Of a DNA stretch of 64,000 nucleotides, positions 16,924-25,318 are shown in pieces (positions within the stretch are counted from its first letter, which is position 1; each line of letters starts with the position of its first letter). The notes below the pieces were generated by a model that was not told the origin of the DNA, ran no database searches, and saw only the letters and a program-made list of their open reading frames with translations. The position numbers were made by a program, and so were the translations under genes. The DNA is from Streptomyces sp. NBC_01016 (GTDB lineage Bacteria; Actinomycetota; Actinomycetes; Streptomycetales; Streptomycetaceae). The stretch is from positions 3,720,001-3,784,000 of the forward strand of contig NZ_JAPEOQ010000002.1 of the NCBI RefSeq assembly GCF_026341035.1. The letters are read 5' to 3'.

Positions 16924-17916
16924 ATGCCCGAGTACGGCTACTTTCTGGCATCGGAGGAATTCGGGCCGCGCGAGCTCGTCGAACAGGCCCGGATGGCGGA
17001 ACAGGCGGGCTTCGACTGCCTGTGGATCTCCGACCACTACCACCCGTGGAACGACGCCCAGGGCCAGAGCCCCTTCGTGTGGAACGTGATCGGCGCCCTC
17101 GCGGAGGCCGTGTCGCTGCCCGTGGAGACCGCGGTCACCTGCCCCACCGTCCGTATCCACCCCGCCGTCCTCGCCCAGGCCGTCGCCACCAGCGCGGTGC
17201 AGTTGGAGGGCCGTTTCCGGTTCGGTGTCGGCACCGGGGAGGCGCTCAACGAGCACATCCTCGGCGGGCCCTGGCCCTCCGCGCACGTGCGCATGGAGAT
17301 GCTCGAAGAGGCCATCTCGGTCATCCGCAGGCTCCTCGACGGCGGCGAGGTCACCCATCGTGGCGAGCACTACACCGTGGAGAACGCCCGCATCTACACG
17401 CTGCCCGAAGGCCCCGTGCCCATCGACATCTCCGGCTTCGGCCCGCAGGCCACCGCGCTCGCCGCCCGCGTAGGCGACGGCTACATCACCATGAGCCCCG
17501 ACGAGGAGCTGGTCACCCAGTTCCGTAAGGGCGGAGGCGGTGCGAAGCCCGTCGCCGGTGGCCTCAAGGTCTGCTACGGGATCGACCGGGCGGAGGCCGT
17601 GCGCCGCGTGCACGGGCTGTGGGCCAACCAGTTGCTACCCGGCGAACTCGGCCAAGTGCTGCCCACGCCCCGCCACTTCGAGCAGGCGGAGAGCCTCGTC
17701 ACCGAGCAGATGGTCGACGGCGCGCTGCCCTGCGGCCCCGACGTCGACGAGCACGTGGGCGCCCTCGACGCCTTCGCCCGGGCCGGCTTCGACCGTGTCT
17801 ACGTCAACCAGATCGGCCCGGACCAGCAGGAGTTCTTCGACTTCTACCGGACGAAGGTGCTGCCGCAGCTCAAGAACGACACACCCATCGGTGCGACCAG
17901 CGGCTCGGCAGGGTGA
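16924..17916 (+). CDS. F420-type LLM oxidoreductase (G6PDH-like subfamily)
   Basis: Luciferase-like monooxygenase-superfamily protein of 330 residues, most like the F420-dependent G6PDH-family oxidoreductases. It begins MPEYGYFLASEEFGPRELV and includes FDCLWISDHYHPWNDAQGQS near 35-54, TCPTVRIHPAVLAQA near 77-91, RFRFGVGTGEALNEH near 100 and DRVYVNQIGPDQQEFFDFY near the end. The His in SDHYHP and the FGVGTGE loop line the F420 pocket in relatives. It likely transfers hydride to or from F420; the substrate is unknown. The ATG at 16924 has CGGGAGGG upstream; the 84-bp-longer open frame is not needed. The racemase-like gene follows after 16 bp, so they are probably co-transcribed. Confidence 0.9.
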   Translation: MPEYGYFLASEEFGPRELVEQARMAEQAGFDCLWISDHYHPWNDAQGQSPFVWNVIGALAEAVSLPVETAVTCPTVRIHPAVLAQAVATSAVQLEGRFRFGVGTGEALNEHILGGPWPSAHVRMEMLEEAISVIRRLLDGGEVTHRGEHYTVENARIYTLPEGPVPIDISGFGPQATALAARVGDGYITMSPDEELVTQFRKGGGGAKPVAGGLKVCYGIDRAEAVRRVHGLWANQLLPGELGQVLPTPRHFEQAESLVTEQMVDGALPCGPDVDEHVGALDAFARAGFDRVYVNQIGPDQQEFFDFYRTKVLPQLKNDTPIGATSGSAG

Positions 17917-17932
17917 GGCACGGCAGACGACG

Positions 17933-19063
17933 ATGATGACCGACACCCCGAAGTCCCCGAGCACCTGCCTGCCCGTCGAACGCCTCGACGTCAGCGCCTA
18001 CACGGTGCCCACCGACGCCCCCGAAGCCGATGCCACCCTCGCCTGGGACACCACGACGATCGTCTTCGTCGAGGCCAGGGCCGGCGGTCTCACCGGCATC
18101 GGCTGGACCTATGCGCCACCGGCCGCCGCCGATGTCGTCCGCGACCAACTCGCCGGGCTCGTCGAGGGACGCGACGCCTTCGACATCCCCGCCGCCCACG
18201 TGGCGCAGTGCCAGGGCGTCCGCAACGCGGGCAGGCCCGGCATCGCGTCCTGCGCGATCTCCGCCGTCGACCTCGCCCTGTGGGACCTCAAGGCCCGCCT
18301 CATGGACCTCCCGCTCGTCCGCCTCCTCGGCGCGGCACGGGACACCGTCCCCGTCTACGGCAGCGGCGGCTTCACCACGTACCACGACAGCCACCTGGCC
18401 GCCCAACTCGGCGGCTGGGTGCACGGCCAGCACATCCCCCAGGTCAAGATAAAGATCGGCGAGGCCTGCGGCCGGTCGGTGCCCCGCGACCTCCAAAGGG
18501 TCCGCAGTGCCCGCAAAGTCATCGGCGGGGACGCCGAGTTGTACGTCGACGCGGCCGGCGGCTACAACCGCAAGCAGGCGATCCGCGTCGGCGAGGCGCT
18601 CGTCCCCCACGGCGTCGGCTGGTTCGAGGAACCCGTCTCCTCCGACGACCTCACAGGACTCCGCCTCGTCCGCGACGCCCTCGTCTGCGACGTCACCGCC
18701 GGCGAATACGGCTACGACCTCCCGTACTTCGCCCGCATGATCGCCGCGGGCGCCGTCGACTGCCTCCAGGTCGACGTGACCCGCTGCGGAGGCATCACCG
18801 AATTCCTCCGCGCCGCCTCCCTCGCCCACGCCCACGGCCTGGAGATCTCGGCCCACGGCGCCCCGCACGCCCACGCGGACGTGGCGGCAGCGGTCCCGAA
18901 CCTCCGCCACGTCGAGTGGTTCCACGACCACGTCCGGATCGAGTCGATGTTCTTCGCGGGCGTCCTGGACCCCTCGGGCGGAACGGTCCGCCCGGGCCAG
19001 AACGGCCCGGGCAACGGCCTGATCCTGCGAAGCGAGGAGGTGGAGGAGTACCGGGTGGCTTGA
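17933..19063 (+). CDS. Enolase-superfamily enzyme, mandelate racemase-like
   Basis: Protein of 376 residues with an enolase-superfamily N-domain and barrel. Metal ligands are Asp206 (YVDAAGG), Glu232 (WFEEPV) and Glu258 (TAGEYG), 26 residues apart each. A Lys172-x-Lys174 pair (VKIKIG) and an Asp281/His308 dyad (QVDVTRCGG; ISAHGAPH), 27 apart, match the mandelate racemase type with acid/base groups on both faces. Racemisation or dehydration of a sugar acid or similar hydroxyacid is therefore likely. The start is one of two adjacent ATGs (17933/17936). It lies 16 bp after the LLM gene. All key residues are present. Confidence 0.9.
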   Translation: MMTDTPKSPSTCLPVERLDVSAYTVPTDAPEADATLAWDTTTIVFVEARAGGLTGIGWTYAPPAAADVVRDQLAGLVEGRDAFDIPAAHVAQCQGVRNAGRPGIASCAISAVDLALWDLKARLMDLPLVRLLGAARDTVPVYGSGGFTTYHDSHLAAQLGGWVHGQHIPQVKIKIGEACGRSVPRDLQRVRSARKVIGGDAELYVDAAGGYNRKQAIRVGEALVPHGVGWFEEPVSSDDLTGLRLVRDALVCDVTAGEYGYDLPYFARMIAAGAVDCLQVDVTRCGGITEFLRAASLAHAHGLEISAHGAPHAHADVAAAVPNLRHVEWFHDHVRIESMFFAGVLDPSGGTVRPGQNGPGNGLILRSEEVEEYRVA

Positions 19064-19152
19064 GCACTTCAAGCCCCCGGTGACCGGTTTGACGCTCCCC
19101 GATCCGGCTACCCGCCCCCAAGCCGTACGTCCCCTGGAAAGGAGCCGGGCCG

Positions 19153-19647
19153 GTGACCTCCCTGGCGAAGCATCCACACCCATACGCCGAGGACTCCCCG
19201 GGCGCCGACCGTGCCCTGATGACCGAACCACCCAAGGACGACCTCGTCCGCTTCCTCGAGGACCGCTTCGCCTGCGCGCAGTCGTGCACGGAGTGCGCCC
19301 GCGCCTGCGCCCTGCTGGTCAGCTCCACCGACCTGGGCCCCGCCGCCCCGCACGTGCACGGCCCCGTGCGCCCGGTCCCGGACGAGGGCCCGGAGAAGGC
19401 CGACGCACCGCACGGCCTGCGGCGCGCGCTGCTCCTCAGCGTCGAGGTGTGCGACGCGACCTGCCGACTGCTGTCGGAGGAGGCACACCAGGACGAGTAC
19501 GGGATCCGGCTCCAGGTCGAGTGGTGCCGGGCCGTCGCCCTGGAGTGCGCGCACGTCTGCGACCGCACGCGCGACGCGGCCGACTGCGCCGAACAGTGCC
19601 GGGCCTGCGCGCGGGCATGCACGGACTTCCTCGCGACCCTCGGCTGA
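19153..19647 (+). CDS. Cys-rich four-helix-bundle copper-binding-type protein
   Basis: Protein of 164 residues with 13 cysteines spaced for helices: CAQSCTECARAC near 39-50, VCDATC near 97, WCRAVALECAHVC near 120 and CAEQCRACARAC near 145. Cys every 3-4 residues on four helices is the mark of the DUF326/Csp-like four-helix copper-binding proteins, which can store Cu(I). No signal peptide is seen, so it is probably cytosolic. The linker between helices 1 and 2 is Pro/His-rich. The GTG at 19153 follows GGAAAGGAG at 19136-19144. Ferredoxin is a common but wrong label for this family. Confidence 0.82.
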   Translation: MTSLAKHPHPYAEDSPGADRALMTEPPKDDLVRFLEDRFACAQSCTECARACALLVSSTDLGPAAPHVHGPVRPVPDEGPEKADAPHGLRRALLLSVEVCDATCRLLSEEAHQDEYGIRLQVEWCRAVALECAHVCDRTRDAADCAEQCRACARACTDFLATLG

Positions 19648-19687
19648 CGTCCCATCAGTTCCCGCGGTCCACGGCATTCCCTATTTC

Positions 19688-19701
19688 TGGAACGCGTTCT
19701 A
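19688..19701. promoter_or_regulatory. KstR-type operator upstream of the FadE26-like gene
   Basis: TGGAACGCGTTCTA fits the published KstR consensus TNNAACNNGTTNNA at every fixed position and contains the perfect palindrome GAACGCGTTC. It is 66 bp before the GTG of the acyl-CoA dehydrogenase. KstR is the repressor of sterol catabolism in mycobacteria and rhodococci; its gene is not in the window. Confidence 0.7.
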
Positions 19702-19767
19702 CTGTGTGCGCCGTCAGGCTGGCGCAAGCCGGCTCCCGGACCACGCAGTCGAACGCCAGGAGGGGCC

Positions 19768-20946
19768 GTGCACCTCGAATACACGCCTGAGCAGCAGCAG
19801 TTGCGCACCGAGCTGCGTGCCTACTTCGCCGAGCTCGTACCCGAGAACGCGTACGCGCGCTACGAGGACCCGGCCGCGCAGAAGCGGTTCTACCGGGAGA
19901 CGGTGCGCAGGCTCGGCAGCGACGGATGGCTCGGCGTGGGCTGGCCGAAGGAGTACGGCGGCCGTGGCCTGTCCCCGATGGAACAGTTCATCTTCTTCGA
20001 CGAGGCGGCGCAGGCGGGCGTGCCGCTGCCGCTGATGGCGCTGAACACCGTCGGTCCGACGATCATGCAGTTCGGGACCGACGAGCAGAAGGATTTCTTC
20101 CTCCCGAAGATCCTCTCCGGCGAGCTCGACTTCGCGATCGGCTACAGCGAGCCGGACGCGGGCACCGACCTGGCGGCGCTGAAGACCCGTGCGGTCAGGG
20201 ACGGCGATGACTATGTCGTCAACGGCCAGAAGATCTGGACGACGAACGGCGACACGGCCGACTGGGTCTGGCTCGCCGTCCGCACCGACCCGGACGCGCC
20301 CTCGCACAAGGGCATCACCATGCTCCTCGTCCCGACGAGCGACCCCGGCTACTCCTGCACCGTCATCAACACCCTCGCCTCGCACGACACCACGGCCAGC
20401 TACTACGAGAACATCCGCGTCCCGGTCTCCCGCCGGGTGGGCGAGGAGAACAAGGGCTGGCGGCTGATCACCAACCAGCTCAACCACGAACGCGTCACGC
20501 TGGCCGCCCACGGCACCATGGCGATCCGCGCCCTGCACGACGTGCAGCGCTGGGCCATGGAGACGAAACTCGCCGACGGCCGCCGCGTCATCGACCTCGG
20601 CTGGGTCAGGAAGCGCCTCGCCCAGACCCACACCAAGCTCGACGCGATGAAGCTCCTCAACTGGCAGATGGTGAACGCCGTTCAGCAGGGCACCCTCCTC
20701 CCGCAGGACGCCTCCGCCGTCAAGGTCTACGGCTCCGAGGCCCGCAGGGACGCGTACGCCTGGCTGATGGAGGTGGTGGGCGCGGCGGGCGCGCTCAAGG
20801 AGGGCAGCGCGGGCACCGTCCTGCACGGGGAGCTGGAACGCGGCTACCGGTCGGCGGTCATCTTCACGTTCGGCGGCGGGAACAACGAGATCCAGCGGGA
20901 GATCATCTCGTGGATCGGTCTCGGGATGCCGAGGGTGCGGCGCTGA
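19768..20946 (+). CDS. FadE26-like acyl-CoA dehydrogenase (steroid side-chain type)
   Basis: Acyl-CoA dehydrogenase of 392 residues, FAD-dependent. The beginning YTPEQQQLRTELRAYFAELV, then GWLGVGWPKEYGGRG, IGYSEPDAGTDL, NQLNHERV and FTFGGGNNEIQREI follow mycobacterial FadE26 (ChsE4) closely. FadE26 pairs with FadE27 in an alpha2beta2 enzyme that desaturates 3-oxo-steroid acyl-CoAs in cholesterol side-chain breakdown. No FadE27-like partner lies next to this gene, so it must be elsewhere or the enzyme is a homomer. The GTG at 19768 has GGAGGGG upstream. A KstR-type operator lies in its promoter. The 3' end overlaps the convergent EEP gene by 44 bp. Confidence 0.88.
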   Translation: MHLEYTPEQQQLRTELRAYFAELVPENAYARYEDPAAQKRFYRETVRRLGSDGWLGVGWPKEYGGRGLSPMEQFIFFDEAAQAGVPLPLMALNTVGPTIMQFGTDEQKDFFLPKILSGELDFAIGYSEPDAGTDLAALKTRAVRDGDDYVVNGQKIWTTNGDTADWVWLAVRTDPDAPSHKGITMLLVPTSDPGYSCTVINTLASHDTTASYYENIRVPVSRRVGEENKGWRLITNQLNHERVTLAAHGTMAIRALHDVQRWAMETKLADGRRVIDLGWVRKRLAQTHTKLDAMKLLNWQMVNAVQQGTLLPQDASAVKVYGSEARRDAYAWLMEVVGAAGALKEGSAGTVLHGELERGYRSAVIFTFGGGNNEIQREIISWIGLGMPRVRR

Positions 20947-21931
20947 CCGGATCGTCCAGGGCGATCCGGGCGAGAACGGGAAGGTGGTCACTGCCGGTCG
21001 CGGGCAGGGTGCGGATGGGGCCGACGTTCGCCGAGCGGGCCATGATCTGGTCGATCCGGGCGACGGGGAACGCGGCGGGGTAGCTGAAGGCGAACCCACG
21101 ATCCGGCACGTCCAGTTGTGAGGTCAGCGGGGCGAGGCCGCGGTCGTCCACCGTTCCGTTGAAGTCGCCGACGACGAGGACCGTGTCCGTCTTCTCGGCG
21201 GAGACCTCCGCACCGAGCCGGCGGGCGCTCTCGTCCCGCCACGCCGACTCCAGGCCGCCGACATCGAGCCGTACCGAGGGCAGATGGGCGACGTACACGG
21301 CGATGTCGCGCTGCGGGGCCTCGACGACCGCGCGCAGGCCGCGGTTCCACGGCTCCGTGATCCCGGCGGGCTTGATGTCCGCGGCCCGGACGCCGGTGAG
21401 CGGGTACCTCGACCAGAGGCCGACGGTGCCGACCACCGCGTGGTGCGGATGGCTCGCGGCGAGACCGCGCTCGTACACCGCGCGGGCCTTCGGCAGCAGC
21501 TCTTCCAGGGCGATGAGGTCGGGGGACGGCCCGGACAGCGAGCGCGGCGTGCCCTGCGGGTCGGTGTTCTCGTCACTGACGTTGTGCTGCACGACGACGA
21601 GGTCGTGCCCGTCGGACCGGGGCTCGGGCAGCAGTACGCCGCATTGGTGGGCCCAGACCGCCGTCGGCAGCAGTGCGGCCAGCATCGCGAGCGGCGCTCG
21701 GCGCAGCAGCCCCAGGCCGAAGAGGACGACCAGGACCACCCAGGACCACGGCAGGAACGACTCCACCAGGCTCCCCAGACGCCCCGGCGTGTTCGGGATC
21801 TGCCGGTGGAAGAGGAGGACGAGCGCCGTCAGGACGGCGAACGCCGCGAGCACCCGGCCGCGACGCCACCGCGGGCGTCTGTCGCCCCCACCGTCCGTGG
21901 ATGCCGTCGCCCCGTCGCCCCGCTCGCTCAT
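20903..21931 (-). CDS. Membrane-anchored endonuclease/exonuclease/phosphatase-family protein
   Basis: Protein of 342 residues: a short cytosolic N-terminus, two or three membrane helices within residues 27-95, then an EEP domain. Catalytic motifs are VVVQHNVSDEN, the metal Glu in LIALEELLP, AVYVAHLPSV, VVGDFNGTVDD and the final GSDHLPVLA. The active site would face outside. Members act on DNA, phospholipids or phosphoesters; this one cannot be placed further. Its last 15 codons overlap the end of the FadE26-like gene on the other strand. The ATG at 21931 follows GGGGAGA. Confidence 0.88.
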   Translation of the reverse strand: MSERGDGATASTDGGGDRRPRWRRGRVLAAFAVLTALVLLFHRQIPNTPGRLGSLVESFLPWSWVVLVVLFGLGLLRRAPLAMLAALLPTAVWAHQCGVLLPEPRSDGHDLVVVQHNVSDENTDPQGTPRSLSGPSPDLIALEELLPKARAVYERGLAASHPHHAVVGTVGLWSRYPLTGVRAADIKPAGITEPWNRGLRAVVEAPQRDIAVYVAHLPSVRLDVGGLESAWRDESARRLGAEVSAEKTDTVLVVGDFNGTVDDRGLAPLTSQLDVPDRGFAFSYPAAFPVARIDQIMARSANVGPIRTLPATGSDHLPVLARIALDDPVSAAPSASRDRSTR

Positions 21932-22046
21932 GTCTCCCCGCCCGCTCGCCCGTTGTCCGCCCCCTGATCGTCAGGACGAGTCCGCCGTTGATCGGGTTCC
22001 GGCCCGTCCCATGTGCGTACGCTGCGAACAGGAGGTGCTGTGCGAC

Positions 22047-22928
22047 ATGAGCGAAGCGGACCCCGGGCTCTTCGGCCCCGACTCGGTGACCTGGCAGCTG
22101 CACGCCGACCCCATGATGTGGATCGCGGGCGTGCGCGCCCTGTACTTCCAGGCGCTGCACCCGCGCGCCGTGCGCGGCGTCATGCAGAACTCCGACTTCC
22201 GGCGCGACGCCTGGGGACGGCTGATGCGGACCGCGGGCTTCGTCGGCACGACGACGTACGGGACGAGCGAGGCCGCCGAGAAGGCCGGCGCGCGCGTGCG
22301 GCGGATCCACAGCCACCTGGGGGTGACCGACCCGGACACGGGGGAGCGCTACGGCGTCGACGAACCCGAGTTGCTGCTGTGGGTGCACTGCGCCGAGATC
22401 GACTCCTATCTGCACGTCGCGCGCCGCTCCGGCTTCCGCCTCACCGAGGCGCAGGCCGACCGGTACGTAGCCGAGCACCGGACCAGCGCCCGGCTCGTCG
22501 GCCTCGACTCGGAGAAGGTTCCGGGCAGCCAGGCGGAGTTGGCGGCGTACTTCGAGTCCGTACGCCCTGAGCTGGCCGCCGGGCCCGAGGCGCGCGACGT
22601 CGACGCCTTTCTGCAGCGGCCGCCCACCCACCTGTTGCTGATCCCCGCGCGCGAAGTCCTCTGGCGGCGCGTGGCCGGCCTCGCGTACGCCTCCCTGCCG
22701 CCGTACGCCCATGAGTTGTACGGCAGACGAGCCCCCGATCCGGGCGCCGTCACGCGCCGAATGCGCGCCACGGGCACCGCGCTGCGCCTGATTCCCGCCC
22801 GTGTGCGATGGCAACTGCCGCCGAAACACATCCTGCGGGCCATGGGGAGACTCGGTGTGGACGCCCGCCCTGCCCCGTACAAAGTCGACAGAGGGGAAGC
22901 CATACTGGACGGGCCGGGGAGGGCGTAG
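22047..22928 (+). CDS. MpaB/latex-clearing-like oxygenase-family protein (DUF2236)
   Basis: DUF2236 protein of 293 residues, the family of fungal MpaB and bacterial latex-clearing protein Lcp. Conserved parts are DPMMWIAGVRALYFQALHPR near 22-41, the Arg/Thr segment RLMRTAGFVGTTTYGT near 57-72, and WVHCAEIDSYLHVA near 112-125, which hold the heme-contact and catalytic residues in relatives. A b-type heme oxygenase acting on an alkene or aldehyde is possible. The ATG at 22047 has GGAGGTG at 22031-22037. The kinase-TPR gene starts 35 bp downstream, suggesting co-transcription. Confidence 0.85.
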   Translation: MSEADPGLFGPDSVTWQLHADPMMWIAGVRALYFQALHPRAVRGVMQNSDFRRDAWGRLMRTAGFVGTTTYGTSEAAEKAGARVRRIHSHLGVTDPDTGERYGVDEPELLLWVHCAEIDSYLHVARRSGFRLTEAQADRYVAEHRTSARLVGLDSEKVPGSQAELAAYFESVRPELAAGPEARDVDAFLQRPPTHLLLIPAREVLWRRVAGLAYASLPPYAHELYGRRAPDPGAVTRRMRATGTALRLIPARVRWQLPPKHILRAMGRLGVDARPAPYKVDRGEAILDGPGRA

Positions 22929-22963
22929 CGACGCGACGGGGGCGACGGCGGGAGATGCCAGGG

Positions 22964-25267
22964 GTGGGGGAGACGCGGGACGTCAGGCTGATCCACGGGC
23001 GGTATCAGCTGCTCGACCTGATCGGCAGAGGCGGCATGGGCGAGGTCTGGCGGGCGCGCGACGAGGCGCTCGGCCGGCACGTCGCCGTGAAGTGCCTCAA
23101 GCCGCTCGGACCCGAGCGCGACCAGAGCTTCACCCGCATCCTGCGGGAGCGCTTCCGCAGGGAGGCGCGGGTCGCCGCCGCGCTCCAGCACCGGGGCATC
23201 ACGGTCGTGCACGACTTCGGCGAGTACGAGGGCATTCTCTATCTCGTCATGGAGCTGCTCGACGGGAAGAACTTGAGCCAGCTCCTCGACGACAATCGGC
23301 ACCTCCCCCTGCCCGTGGGCGAGATCGTCGACATGGCCGAACAGGTCGCCTCCGCCCTCGCCTACACCCATGAACAGGGCGTCGTGCACCGCGATCTGAA
23401 GCCCGCGAACATCATGCGGCTCGGCGACGGCACCGCAAAGATCTGCGACTTCGGCATCGCCCGGCTCGGCCACGACATCGGGTTCACCGCACGCCTCACC
23501 GGCACCGGCGTCGCCATGGGGACCCCGCACTACATGTCGCCCGAACAGATCGGCGGCGACCAGGTCGACGAGCGCAGCGACCTGTACTCGCTGGGATGTG
23601 TGCTCTACGAAGTGGCCACGGGCGCACCGCCGTTCGACCTCGAGGACGCGTGGTCCGTGCTCGTCGGGCACCGCGACACCGAGCCCGCGGCGCCGCGCGG
23701 GCACCGGCCCGAGCTGCCCGGCTATCTCGACCGGATCATCCTGGACCTGCTCGCCAAGGACCCCGAGGAACGGCCGCGTGACGCCCGGGAGTTGGAGCGC
23801 CGGATCACGCAAGGCGCGCGGCCCGGACCCGGAACGTACGTGCCGACGGTGCGGGCGCCACAGATCGAGCCGCGCACGGACCCGCCCGTACGTGAACAGC
23901 CGCAACTGCCGCAACAGCCCGTACGGGAGCAGCCCGGGCAGCCCCGCGAGCCCCGGCTGCCCTCCTGGACCCGCGGCATGACCACAGGACACAAGGCCAC
24001 CGCGGGCCCCGGCCCGCGCGTCACACCCCCGGACACCGCGGCCGGGCTCTCCGGAGAGTGGATCCCGCGTGACGGCGACCACACGCCCGCCGCGCCGGAG
24101 GTGGTCCAACGCCCCACACCCGCCCCGGAACTGCTCGCCACCCTCGCCTCCCGGCACAACGCGGGGCTCAGCCTCGGCCGGCTCGAGCGCTGGGCCGAGG
24201 CGGGCGAGGTGCACCGCTCGGTCGCCGCCGAGCGGGAGCACGCCCTCGGGCCCGACCACCCCGACACCCTCGCCAGCCGGTACGAGGTCGCCTTCACCCT
24301 CAGCCGCACCGGGCGGGCCGCCGACGCGCTGCGCGAGTACCGGGGCGTCGTCGAGGGACGCGAGCGGGTGCTGGGACCCGAGCACCCCGACACGCTCGGG
24401 GCGCGCCAGGAAGTCGCGTACGTCCTGGGGAAGTTGGGGCGGCACTTCGAGGCGCATCAGGTGTACAGCACCGTCCTCGGCGCCCGTGAGCGGGCCATGG
24501 GGCCCGAGCACCCGGACACGCTGCGCTGCCGCCACAACCTCGCCTTCAACCTCAGCAGGCTCGGCCGCCTCGAGGACTCGTACCGGATGGCGGAGGAGGT
24601 GGCGGACGCGCGCGGCCGCGTGCTCGGCGCCGACCACCCCGACACGCTCGTCACACGCTGCGAGGTCGGCTACGCGCTGGGGCAGTTGGGGCGGTGGAGC
24701 GAGGCCCTCGGGACGTATCAGGAGGTCGCCCGGGCCAGGGCGCGGGCCCTCGGCGACGACCACGCGGACACCCTCTCCGTCCGCTACGAAGTGGGCATCA
24801 GCCTCGGCCGGCTCGGCCGCAGCGCCGAGGCCCTGACGCTCTACCGCGACCTGATCGACGACCGTACGCGGGTCAGCGGGCCGCAGCACCCCGAGACGCT
24901 GCGCGCCCGGCACGGGCTCGGGGTGAACCTCGGGCGGCTGGCCCGCTGGGAGGAGGCCCTGTCGGAGGCCCGCGACGTGTGCGCGATCCGCGGGCGCGTG
25001 CTCGGCGCCGACCATCCGGACACGCTCGTCAGCCGCCGCGAGGTCGCCGTCGGCCTGGGCTGGCTCGGACGCTGGCAGGACGCCCTCGGGGAGTACCGCG
25101 CGGTGTCCACCGCCCGTGAGCGCGTCCTCGGCGAGGCCCACGCCAGCACCCTCGCCAGCCGCAACGACGAGGCCCACTGCCTGGAGCAGCTCGGCCGCAC
25201 GGCGGACGCGGTCGCCCTGTACCGAAGGGTGGCGGTGCTGCGCCAAGAAGGTGCGCCGCGCGCGTGA
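22964..25267 (+). CDS. Soluble Ser/Thr protein kinase fused to eight TPR repeats
   Basis: Hanks-type kinase of 767 residues. The kinase domain (about 12-290) has IGRGGMGEVWRARD, Lys43 in VAVKCLK, VHRDLKPAN with catalytic Asp144, CDFGIARL and GTPHYMSPEQ; all key residues are present. A Pro/Gln-rich linker of about 90 residues follows. From about 390 to 760 come eight 42-residue TPR units marked by HPDTL-like motifs (GPDHPDTLASR, GPEHPDTLGAR and so on), the kinesin-light-chain/TPR_12 type. No membrane helix is seen, unlike most streptomycete PASTA kinases. The GTG at 22964 fits GGAG at 22951-22954; an ATG at 22955 is too close to it. The TPR part likely recruits substrates. Confidence 0.9.
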   Translation: MGETRDVRLIHGRYQLLDLIGRGGMGEVWRARDEALGRHVAVKCLKPLGPERDQSFTRILRERFRREARVAAALQHRGITVVHDFGEYEGILYLVMELLDGKNLSQLLDDNRHLPLPVGEIVDMAEQVASALAYTHEQGVVHRDLKPANIMRLGDGTAKICDFGIARLGHDIGFTARLTGTGVAMGTPHYMSPEQIGGDQVDERSDLYSLGCVLYEVATGAPPFDLEDAWSVLVGHRDTEPAAPRGHRPELPGYLDRIILDLLAKDPEERPRDARELERRITQGARPGPGTYVPTVRAPQIEPRTDPPVREQPQLPQQPVREQPGQPREPRLPSWTRGMTTGHKATAGPGPRVTPPDTAAGLSGEWIPRDGDHTPAAPEVVQRPTPAPELLATLASRHNAGLSLGRLERWAEAGEVHRSVAAEREHALGPDHPDTLASRYEVAFTLSRTGRAADALREYRGVVEGRERVLGPEHPDTLGARQEVAYVLGKLGRHFEAHQVYSTVLGARERAMGPEHPDTLRCRHNLAFNLSRLGRLEDSYRMAEEVADARGRVLGADHPDTLVTRCEVGYALGQLGRWSEALGTYQEVARARARALGDDHADTLSVRYEVGISLGRLGRSAEALTLYRDLIDDRTRVSGPQHPETLRARHGLGVNLGRLARWEEALSEARDVCAIRGRVLGADHPDTLVSRREVAVGLGWLGRWQDALGEYRAVSTARERVLGEAHASTLASRNDEAHCLEQLGRTADAVALYRRVAVLRQEGAPRA

Positions 25268-25318
25268 CCGTGGGCCCGCCCTCTGGTCCACCGCGCGCGG
25301 CCCGTGTTACCAAGGGCC

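Noticed and set aside
17540..19063. 507-residue form of the mandelate racemase-like gene
   Set aside because: The first 131 codons read the LLM gene in the wrong phase; enolase-superfamily homology begins at the ATG at 17933.
22406..25291. 961-residue minus-strand open frame
   Set aside because: Lies opposite the MpaB-like and kinase-TPR genes and repeats with the TPR period, which shows that it mirrors the real coding strand.
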